Shown here: piece by piece, positions 24,326 to 31,008 of the stretch
How positions within the stretch are numbered: position 1 is the first letter of the stretch
Layout of the letters: each line of letters opens with the position of its first letter
Origin: Dethiobacter alkaliphilus AHT 1
GTDB lineage: Bacteria; Bacillota; Dethiobacteria; Dethiobacterales; Dethiobacteraceae
NCBI RefSeq assembly: GCF_000174415.1
Contig: NZ_ACJM01000018.1
Span: 1 to 49,425 of the forward strand
Reading direction: 5' to 3'
DNA: 49,425 nucleotides
Notes under the pieces: generated by a model
What the model was told of the DNA's origin: nothing
Database searches by the model: none
What the model saw: the letters and a program-made list of their open reading frames with translations, nothing else
Program-made: the position numbers and the translations under genes

Positions 24326-25306
24326 ATGTTAGGGCTTTTAGGGCAAAAAAAACAACCGACTCAGGTGGATTTCCAAGAGGCATATAATCTGTGGGACGCG
24401 CTTTCTTCCCGTTATGATACAATTCAACAAGTTCAAATCTGGCAGAACTTTGTCCACGATCCCGATTTTCACCTTTTGTTAAAAAACTCGCTAATGAAAG
24501 TAATGGATGAGCAGGCTAAGAAGATTGAAGAATTAATGGATAACTACCAGCTTGCCCTACCCAAAAGACCACCTAAAAGTGTCCGTACCCCAGCGAATAC
24601 TGAAGCATATGAAGACAGGTTTATCGCAGGCAGTATCATATCTATGGTCCAGGAAAATGTAACACAACAATTGCGGTTTATTCGTACGTCTTTGACGAAC
24701 GACTCATTAAGAAGCGTGTTTACTAATTTCCTCAGGGAAGAAATTGAGCTGTACGACAAAGCTTTAAAGTATGTAAAGGTTAAGGGTTGGCTTGGACTTC
24801 CTCCCATGTATAAGCAGGTGCCACCGGAAAACAAGGAGTATCTTGACGCAGGAGAAGCATCTCATATTTGGGACCACCTGAGTTCCAGGTATGACTCTAT
24901 AGATAAAACGCAAAAATACCATAACTTTGCCCATGATGTTGATTTTAAAGCGATGCTTCTGCTGGGTCTGCAAAAAACACTGGAAAAGCAGGTTAACATC
25001 CTTGAAAAAGAATGTAACCACTTTGGAATTTCATTGCCTTTAAGGCCTCCAAAGAGTGTAAACATGACTGAAGGCATGGAACTGTTCGAAGATGAATCAA
25101 TGTATCGTGATGTTTTTACCGGAATGCAATTTATGATAGAGCTACATGCAACAGCAATAAAACAATGTACTACAAACGATAGAATAAGAAAGATTTATAT
25201 CAAATTTATAGAGGAAGAGCTATCAACATTAAATGTATGGGTAAAATATGGGAAAGTAAAGGGTTGGCTAAGACCCGTACCAATGTATAAGGTCGGTAAT
25301 AACTGA
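24326..25306 (+). CDS. DUF3231 family protein (tandem ferritin-like domains), paralogue 2
   Basis: A 326-residue two-repeat protein of the same architecture as 17757-18728: EAYNLWDALSSRYDTIQQV / EASHIWDHLSSRYDSIDKT, FVHDPDF / FAHDVDF, KRPPKS / LRPPKS, and KYVKVKGWLGLPPMYK / KYGKVKGWLRPVPMYK. The start ATG 24326 has a GGGGG-type site 10 bases upstream. The halves are more alike than in paralogue 1. Function unknown. With paralogue 1 it brackets the chemosensory fusion and kinase, and is followed by repeat R2. Confidence 0.78.
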   Translation: MLGLLGQKKQPTQVDFQEAYNLWDALSSRYDTIQQVQIWQNFVHDPDFHLLLKNSLMKVMDEQAKKIEELMDNYQLALPKRPPKSVRTPANTEAYEDRFIAGSIISMVQENVTQQLRFIRTSLTNDSLRSVFTNFLREEIELYDKALKYVKVKGWLGLPPMYKQVPPENKEYLDAGEASHIWDHLSSRYDSIDKTQKYHNFAHDVDFKAMLLLGLQKTLEKQVNILEKECNHFGISLPLRPPKSVNMTEGMELFEDESMYRDVFTGMQFMIELHATAIKQCTTNDRIRKIYIKFIEEELSTLNVWVKYGKVKGWLRPVPMYKVGNN

Positions 25307-25431
25307 TTATGAATTAGTTTGTGTAAATTTATACCTTTGGAGCTTGTTTTGTGCTCCGGCTCCCAAAACAATAACCCGGCAAACAGGAAATGGCCGCTTC
25401 CTATATGGTCGCCCTCGAGGAAACGTATTGC

Positions 25432-25497
25432 AGTAAATTGGCAGTTTTATAGCACAAAAAGGGTTTCCGGCGAGATTGACTCCAGGAAACCCTTTAT
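25432..25497 (+). repeat. Hairpin direct repeat R2 (also a terminator)
   Basis: Copy of R1 (17384): identical over AGTAAATTGGCAGTTTTATA and over AAAAGGGTTTCCGGCGAGATT, then a changed loop and the arm GGAAACCCTTTAT. Stem AAAGGGTTTCC (25458-25468) / GGAAACCCTTT (25485-25495). It lies between paralogue 2 and the T-box promoter. Confidence 0.75.
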
Positions 25498-25506
25498 ACA
25501 AATCTC

Positions 25507-25535
25507 TTGACAAAGGTTCAAATGAACTGTAAGAT
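25507..25535 (+). promoter_or_regulatory. Promoter of the T-box transcript
   Basis: TTGACA (25507-25512), 17 bases, TAAGAT (25530-25535), just upstream of the T-box leader. Confidence 0.82.
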
Positions 25536-25544
25536 AATAGGAAA

Positions 25545-25816
25545 TAGACTTAAACTATTGAATGAGGGTAGTAACTATAAGTTGCTTTATCTTCAGAGAG
25601 CCGCAGGTGCTGGAATTGCGGTGGTAAAGTTTATAGTGAATGGGCTCATGAAGGCGATGCAGAAATTCTTGTGATGAGTATGCTAGCCGGGAATTCCACC
25701 CGTTATCAATGGAACATGTATGATCGTACATGAAGCGAGAGGCATTTTATGCAATTTGGGTGGTACCGCAGAGACTAGAGTCTTTGTCCCTTACTATAAG
25801 GACAAAGACTTTTTTA
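25545..25816 (+). promoter_or_regulatory. T-box leader, probable Trp specifier, with terminator
   Basis: Stem I contains the AGTA element (25570-25573), AGAGAG (25595-25600), the GGTGCTGG apical element and GTGAA followed directly by TGG (25641-25643), the likely specifier for Trp. The antiterminator T-box is GGGTGGTACCGC (25758-25769). The terminator is AGTCTTTGTCC (25779-25789) / GGACAAAGACT (25800-25810) with a T-run. Uncharged tRNA should favour read-through into the downstream trpB-type gene. Confidence 0.9.
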
Positions 25817-25841
25817 TTTAAAAAGAAAGGACTGACTGACT

Positions 25842-27218
25842 ATGACAAAGATACCTTACAAGATTTATTTAAGCGAAGATGAGATGCCCGGAAATTGGTA
25901 TAACTTAAAAGCTGTGATGAAGGAGCTTCCCACTCCCTTTATTCATCCGGGTACACTAAAGCCCTGTACCGCAGATGATCTCAGACCGGTATTCTGCTGT
26001 GATTTGGTGGATCAGGAACTTAATACAACGGACAAGTACATTGAAATTCCGGAGGGAATCAGAGATTTCTATAAAATGTTTCGTCCCTCACCTCTGGTCC
26101 GTGCCTATTGTCTGGAAAAATTGTTGGATACCCCGGCTGAAATTTACTATAAGTTTGAGGGCAATAACACCTCCGGTTCGCATAAGCTTAACTCGGCAGC
26201 GGCACAAGTCTATTATGCCAAGCAGCAGGGACTTACATCGCTAACCACAGAAACCGGTGCGGGTCAATGGGGTACTGCCCTTTCAATGGCTTGCGCCTAT
26301 TACGACATGGCGTTAACCGTGTATATGGTTAAGATCTCATCACAACAGAAACCGTACCGGAAGGCTGTCATGGAAACCTATGGCGCACAAGTGGTGCCCT
26401 CCCCATCCAACACCACCGAAGCAGGAAAAAAGATTCTGGCAGACAACGCTGAAACAGGCGGTTCACTGGGCTGTGCCATCTCAGAAGCGCTGGAAGTTGC
26501 GGCTAAGAGCGACAACTGCCGCTACGTGCTTGGTAGCGTTCTGGATCATGTTCTTTTGCATCAGTCCGTAATCGGCCAGGAAACAAAGACTGCCTGCGAG
26601 AAGTACGATATTAACCCGGACATTATCATTGGCTGCGCCGGAGGCGGTTCTAATTTAGGGGGCTTGATTGCTCCATTTATGGGAGACAACATTGACGGGA
26701 AAAATAACATTAAGTTCATTGCCGTAGAACCCGCATCCTGCCCGTCCATGACCAGAGGCAAATACGCCTTAGACTTTGGTGATACCGGACAAACCACACC
26801 GCTTATCAGAATGTACACCTTAGGCTCTGGCTTTATGCCGGCACCAAACCATGCTGGTGGGCTTAGATACCATGGCATGAGCCCCATTGTTTCTAAATTG
26901 TATCATGATGGTTATATGGAAGCCCGTTCTGTGGAGCAGACCAAGGTTTTTGATGCGGCAACTACGTTTGCCCGCTGCGAGGGCATTCTGCCGGCTCCTG
27001 AATCTGCACATGCCTTAAGAGTTGCTATGGACGAGGCGCTCAAGTGTAAGGAAACCGGAGAGAAGAAGACGATACTGTTTGGCCTCACTGGGACAGGCTA
27101 CTTCGATCTGGGTGCTTATATGAGCTACAACGAAGGCTCAATTGTAGACTACATTCCCACAGATGAGGATCTTGAAAAAGGTTTCGCCTCTTTGCCGGAC
27201 GTAGACGTAGACCTGTAA
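25842..27218 (+). CDS. trpB: Tryptophan synthase beta chain, TrpB2 type
   Basis: A 458-residue PLP enzyme that makes L-tryptophan from indole and serine. The PLP Lys115 is in SGSHKLNSA, the catalytic Glu in ETGAGQWG (137-144), and the phosphate loop GGGSN at 267-271. The length, the N-terminal extension (MTKIPYKIYLSEDEMPGNWY) and the RPSPLVRA segment are those of TrpB2, which typically works without a tight TrpA partner. No trpA or other trp genes are adjacent. Expression is governed by the upstream T-box, whose TGG specifier fits. A strong terminator follows, so it is monocistronic, perhaps an indole-salvage enzyme (inference). Confidence 0.95.
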   Translation: MTKIPYKIYLSEDEMPGNWYNLKAVMKELPTPFIHPGTLKPCTADDLRPVFCCDLVDQELNTTDKYIEIPEGIRDFYKMFRPSPLVRAYCLEKLLDTPAEIYYKFEGNNTSGSHKLNSAAAQVYYAKQQGLTSLTTETGAGQWGTALSMACAYYDMALTVYMVKISSQQKPYRKAVMETYGAQVVPSPSNTTEAGKKILADNAETGGSLGCAISEALEVAAKSDNCRYVLGSVLDHVLLHQSVIGQETKTACEKYDINPDIIIGCAGGGSNLGGLIAPFMGDNIDGKNNIKFIAVEPASCPSMTRGKYALDFGDTGQTTPLIRMYTLGSGFMPAPNHAGGLRYHGMSPIVSKLYHDGYMEARSVEQTKVFDAATTFARCEGILPAPESAHALRVAMDEALKCKETGEKKTILFGLTGTGYFDLGAYMSYNEGSIVDYIPTDEDLEKGFASLPDVDVDL

Positions 27219-27229
27219 ATACCAGAACA

Positions 27230-27270
27230 AAAAAGGTTTCCGGCAAGATTTATTTGCCGGAAACCTTTTT
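27230..27270. terminator. Strong bidirectional terminator after trpB
   Basis: A 17-bp stem AAAAAGGTTTCCGGCAA / TTGCCGGAAACCTTTTT around GATTTAT. The arms resemble the R1/R2 repeats. It also ends the minus-strand CBS gene. Confidence 0.92.
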
Positions 27271-27276
27271 ATTGGT

Positions 27277-27738
27277 CTATGTGTCTGGGCTAAGTTTTGC
27301 CATGGCGAGAATTGCATCCCGCCGGGTAACGATTCCCAGTAACTTTTGTTTGCGTACAACCGGGATGCGGTTAATGTTGTGTTCCACCATAAGACGGGTT
27401 ATTTCTGCCAAGGTGGTATCTTCCTTTACTGTTACTACTTTCTTGGTCATAAAATCTTTAACCGGCATATTTAGTGAGCGTATAACATCAGCACTGAATT
27501 GCTCCGGCTGCGCTTCATTAAGCATTGCTTCCAGCAGTTGAATGTAGTCCGGCATGTGTGTTTTTCGTTTCAGGCGGATAACATCTGACTCACTTACGAT
27601 ACCCATTAGGTTGCCGGTTTCATCTATCACCGGTATGCCGCTGATGTTTTGTTCCACCATAAGTTTAATAACTTCCCGTAGGGTTTTATCTTCTGCAATT
27701 GTTACCAGGTCAGTTGTCATTATTTCTTTGGCTTTCAA
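27277..27738 (-). CDS. Tandem CBS-domain protein
   Basis: A 153-residue protein with two CBS motifs: MTTDLVTIAEDKTLREVIKL...ISGIPVIDETGNLMGIVSESDVIRL (about 7-55) and MTKKVVTVKEDTTLAEITRL...INRIPVVRKQKLLGIVTRRDAILAM (about 97-147). CBS pairs bind adenosine nucleotides and gate transporters or enzymes. The chosen TTG 27738 overlaps the 3' end of the antiporter gene by 29 bases, so the two are translationally coupled and both belong to the fluoride riboswitch transcript. A regulatory role on the antiporter is likely but inferred. Confidence 0.88.
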   Translation of the reverse strand: MKAKEIMTTDLVTIAEDKTLREVIKLMVEQNISGIPVIDETGNLMGIVSESDVIRLKRKTHMPDYIQLLEAMLNEAQPEQFSADVIRSLNMPVKDFMTKKVVTVKEDTTLAEITRLMVEHNINRIPVVRKQKLLGIVTRRDAILAMAKLSPDT

Positions 27739-28945
27739 CCTTCCATTCCCCCCCTTCAGTTAGTTCGCACTGATTCAAGAGCCGGGGAGCCAACCGTTTA
27801 ATGGCAATGGCTCCTAAAGGTGCTGTAATAATGATGGAAAGAACGGCAATGGCCAGAATTATTTCTCCGCCGGGTATGCCTGCGGCAAGGGGTACTCCGC
27901 CGATGGCCGCCTGGACGGTGGCTTTGGGCAGATAGGCTGCGGCGCAGAATTTTCGTTCATTCCAGGACAGCCCGGAGCGCCAGGTGGCAACTAATACTCC
28001 AATGGAGCGGGCGGTTAGGCCCAGGGCAATCATCATTATTCCCAGTGCCCCGGCCTGCCAGGCTACCTGGATATTGACGGCGGCCCCGATAAGTATAAAA
28101 AGGAAAAGCTGCGCGCCTAACCAGAGATGATTCAGACTTTCTTCCAATTGGGAGATATAATCATGACCGTTGCCTTTTTCAAGGAGGATAAATCCCAGGC
28201 CCATTACCGCCAGCAAGCCGGCCAGGGAGACTGCTTCGCCAATTAAAGTGACAACAATTCCCGAACCTGTTACCAGCAGTAATTGTTCTATGCGATGGAG
28301 GGTGAACCTGTTAAATAACAGGACAAGAAGATAGCCTATGATAAGCCCAAGCAATACCCCTCCCACAATTTCAACCGGTATCATGGCAAAGCTGATAAGT
28401 GGTGTTGCTTCTGTAGCTGTGCCGCCGGCCAGGCCTAAAAACACGGTGAACACGGTGATGGCAAAAACGTCGTCGATGGAGGCTCCCGCCAGGATTAATA
28501 TAGGGACGTTTTTATCCATGCCTAAGCCTCTGTCCCGCAAATCCAGCATGGACGGGACAACAACGGCGGGGGAAACGGCGGCGATGATAAAGCCCAGCAC
28601 GCCTGCCTGCGCCCAGCTAAAGTCCAGAAAGATGCGGGATAATATCATAATGGTTGTGCCTTCAAAGATGCCGGGGATGGCACTCATTTTTATAGCTGAA
28701 GAACCTATTCGCGTTAAGATTTGCCGGTCAAGGCCCAGTCCGGCCCTCAGCAAGATAATTATCAGGGCCAGGAGACGAATTTCGGTGGAAAGGGCGAGAA
28801 TGTCCTGTTCCAGCAAGTTAAGCACAAAGGGGCCGGTCAGTATCCCCACCAAAACCAAGCCAACCAGGCCCGGCAGTTTAAATTTTTCAAAGAGCTTTTT
28901 GGCTCCAAGCCCTAAAAAAAAGATTATTAACAGACTGTTTAACAA
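27710..28945 (-). CDS. CPA-type cation/proton antiporter under a fluoride riboswitch
   Basis: A 411-residue membrane protein. I choose TTG 28945 (reading LLNSLLIIFFLGLGAKKLFEKF) because GGGAGGGGTG lies just upstream; the frame stays open to 29128, but that stretch overlaps the riboswitch and promoter. About 12 hydrophobic segments; the NhaP/Kef-like motifs LPGLVGLVLVGILTGP, LIIILLRAGLGLD and PAVVVPSMLDL are visible. Antiporters of this kind are known fluoride-riboswitch partners, so it may help cope with fluoride or the linked cation/pH stress. The CBS gene follows with overlap. Ion specificity cannot be read from the sequence. Confidence 0.87.
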   Translation of the reverse strand: MLNSLLIIFFLGLGAKKLFEKFKLPGLVGLVLVGILTGPFVLNLLEQDILALSTEIRLLALIIILLRAGLGLDRQILTRIGSSAIKMSAIPGIFEGTTIMILSRIFLDFSWAQAGVLGFIIAAVSPAVVVPSMLDLRDRGLGMDKNVPILILAGASIDDVFAITVFTVFLGLAGGTATEATPLISFAMIPVEIVGGVLLGLIIGYLLVLLFNRFTLHRIEQLLLVTGSGIVVTLIGEAVSLAGLLAVMGLGFILLEKGNGHDYISQLEESLNHLWLGAQLFLFILIGAAVNIQVAWQAGALGIMMIALGLTARSIGVLVATWRSGLSWNERKFCAAAYLPKATVQAAIGGVPLAAGIPGGEIILAIAVLSIIITAPLGAIAIKRLAPRLLNQCELTEGGEWKVESQRNNDN

Positions 28946-28966
28946 GATGCACCCCTCCCGGAGAAA

Positions 28967-29052
28967 ATAAAAAACTCCTGCCAAAATATACATGGCAGGA
29001 GCTATTAGCACATTGTGCGGTTTGGGCAATGCCCCGGCGAGCTCCATCGCCT
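28967..29052 (-). promoter_or_regulatory. Fluoride (crcB-motif) riboswitch with terminator
   Basis: Read on the minus strand from 29052: GGCGATGGAGCTCGCC, a mini-hairpin GGGGCATTGCCC, AAACCGC, a small hairpin GCACAATGTGC, then TAATAGCTCC. GGCGA/TCGCC and GGAGCT/AGCTCC are the conserved helices of the crcB motif. The terminator CTCCTGCCA (29001-28993 side) / TGGCAGGAG with a T-run reuses the aptamer's 3' strand, so fluoride binding and termination exclude each other. The aptamer starts at the predicted transcription start. Confidence 0.86.
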
Positions 29053-29060
29053 TAATTAAA

Positions 29061-29089
29061 ATTATATAGCAGAAAACACAGTCAGTCAA
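29061..29089 (-). promoter_or_regulatory. Promoter of the fluoride-riboswitch transcript
   Basis: Minus strand TTGACT (29089-29084), 17 bases, TATAAT (29066-29061). The start site would fall at about 29054, at the first base of the aptamer. Confidence 0.88.
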
Positions 29090-29166
29090 TTTTTTCTGAA
29101 TTTTGTACGGCCGGGAAAATTGGGGCATTATAATTCAATGTATAGTTAGTGACAGGAGTGTTGTTG

Positions 29167-30936
29167 ATGGAGTGGGATCAGCAGTTTGACTTAGCTGGAC
29201 TTATCAAACAGGCCAAAATGATATTGGAATCCCATCAGGAATTTGCTGCAGAGGCGGGCCGGCTTGAGGAGCTTTGGGGGCGTTTGGCGAATGAACGCTT
29301 TCACCTGGCAGTGTTAGGCCAGTTTAAACGGGGAAAGAGTACCTTTATCAATGCCTTGCTGGGGACAGATTTGCTGCCAACTTCGGTTGTCCCGCTGACG
29401 GCTATTCCCACGTTTTTACTCTGGAGTCCGCAAATAGGTGTTACAGTTCATTATCAAAATGATAAAACAAGTGATACGCAGCGTAATTTGTCCAAGGAAG
29501 CGTTAAAGGATACACTTGCCCGGATTGTTACAGAAGAAGGAAATCCGCATAATGAAAAAGGAATCTCTTATGTGGAAATATTGTATCCGTCTTCATTTTT
29601 AAACAATGGGGTTGTGCTCATTGATACTCCGGGTATCGGTTCAACTCACCAGCATAATACGGAAATGACATTGGATTTTTTGGCTCAGTGTGATGCGGCT
29701 TTGTTTGTGGTTTCTGCAGACCCCCCTATAACTGAGGTTGAAGTGGAATTTTTAAAACAGGTTGAAAAGGCAGTTGCCCGGATTTTCTTCATTGTAAATA
29801 AAGCAGACTATCTGGATAAGCAGGAGAAAAAAACCTATCTGTCCTTTTTGGAAAAGGTGTTAAAGGAACAGGCCGGGTTTAATGAAGTAAAGGCAATCTT
29901 TGCTGTGTCTGCGCTACAGGGTCTGGAGGCTGCTGTAAAACAGGATGACGATTTGCTGGCTAAGAGCGGGTTAAAGGAAGTGCAGGCATTTCTGCTTGAT
30001 TTTATAAACAAAGAGAAGAAGGATGTGCTGCAGCAAGCGCTAAGAGGGAAGGCTTCAGCCATAATAGCCGAGGCACTAATGCGGTTGCAGTTGCTGCTAA
30101 ATTCAATGCAGATGCCCCTTTCTCAGCTGGAACAAAATCTGGAGACGTTTGCAGATAAGATAGAAGAGGCCAAACAGCAAAGAGTGGTTGCAAAAGATCT
30201 GCTGGCCGGGGACCGCAAGCGCCTGGTGGATTATCTGGAAGAGCAGTCAGAAGAGCTGCGGGGTAAAGCAAATGAACATTTTTCCGCCATGGTAGACGAG
30301 TTTCTGGCAAGGTCAGGAGATAATTTCAACGAGCAGGATTTAGTTGCAAAAATAACAGACGAAATTCCCCTCTTTTTTGAAAAGGAGCTTAGAGCCAAGG
30401 CTGAAGAGTTTCAAAAGAAGGTGGCGGAGGTTTTGGGGCGGCATCAGCAAAGAGCCGATAAATTAATTGGTGAGATGAGTAAAGCTGCGGCGGAGCTTTT
30501 TGACGTACCCTATCTTGCTCCCGAAAGCGCAGATGCTTTCCTGGCTAAAAAGGAACCGTACTGGGTAACACATAAACTGGATGCAGCATTAAGCCCACTG
30601 CCAAAGGCTATGCTGGGCAGACTTTTACCCTCCGGCATGCAGCGTTCCATGACATCGAAGCGCTATAAAGAAAAAATCCGGGAACTGGTTGTCAATAATG
30701 TGGAAAATCTACGGTGGGCAACCCTGCAAAACCTGGACCATGCTTTTCGTACTTTTGCCTCTGTTTTAGATGAACGCCTGCAGTCCACCATAGTTTCTAC
30801 ATACGGAGCCATGGAGACGGTCAGGGAAAAGCGCGTTAATCATTCCCGTTCACTAACACCGGAGATAGAGAATATGCAGAACTTAAAGAACGAAATGGAT
30901 GAAATACAACAAAAAATTGGTTGCTGCGGAAGATAA
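29167..30936 (+). CDS. Dynamin-like GTPase (bacterial dynamin family)
   Basis: A 589-residue protein. ATG 29167 (MEWDQQFDLAGLIKQA) is eight to nine bases after AGGAG. The GTPase motifs are G1 GQFKRGKST (51-59), G2 Thr in PLTAIPT (77-82), G3 DTPG (153-156) and G4 NKAD (211-214). The C-terminal 300 residues are helical and charged with a possible membrane-contact region (LDAALSPLPKAMLGRLLPSG), as in bacterial dynamin-like proteins that remodel or repair membranes. Only one dynamin module is present. Divergent from the fluoride-controlled operon; TATAAT at 29129-29134 is a possible -10 box. The MMPL gene follows. Confidence 0.9.
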   Translation: MEWDQQFDLAGLIKQAKMILESHQEFAAEAGRLEELWGRLANERFHLAVLGQFKRGKSTFINALLGTDLLPTSVVPLTAIPTFLLWSPQIGVTVHYQNDKTSDTQRNLSKEALKDTLARIVTEEGNPHNEKGISYVEILYPSSFLNNGVVLIDTPGIGSTHQHNTEMTLDFLAQCDAALFVVSADPPITEVEVEFLKQVEKAVARIFFIVNKADYLDKQEKKTYLSFLEKVLKEQAGFNEVKAIFAVSALQGLEAAVKQDDDLLAKSGLKEVQAFLLDFINKEKKDVLQQALRGKASAIIAEALMRLQLLLNSMQMPLSQLEQNLETFADKIEEAKQQRVVAKDLLAGDRKRLVDYLEEQSEELRGKANEHFSAMVDEFLARSGDNFNEQDLVAKITDEIPLFFEKELRAKAEEFQKKVAEVLGRHQQRADKLIGEMSKAAAELFDVPYLAPESADAFLAKKEPYWVTHKLDAALSPLPKAMLGRLLPSGMQRSMTSKRYKEKIRELVVNNVENLRWATLQNLDHAFRTFASVLDERLQSTIVSTYGAMETVREKRVNHSRSLTPEIENMQNLKNEMDEIQQKIGCCGR

Positions 30937-31008
30937 AGAGGTTACGGTAAAATTGTTTTGCCGGAAGCCTCCTTTTTTATATTGTGTTCATAAATCCGCT
31001 TCCCTCTG

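Noticed and set aside
28338-28970. 210-residue plus-strand frame opposite the antiporter
   Set aside because: Antisense shadow of membrane helices; rich in Pro/Lys/Ser with no family features.
27710-29128. Longer 472-residue form of the antiporter
   Set aside because: The extra 61 codons overlap the fluoride riboswitch, its terminator and its promoter; TTG 28945 has a strong binding site.
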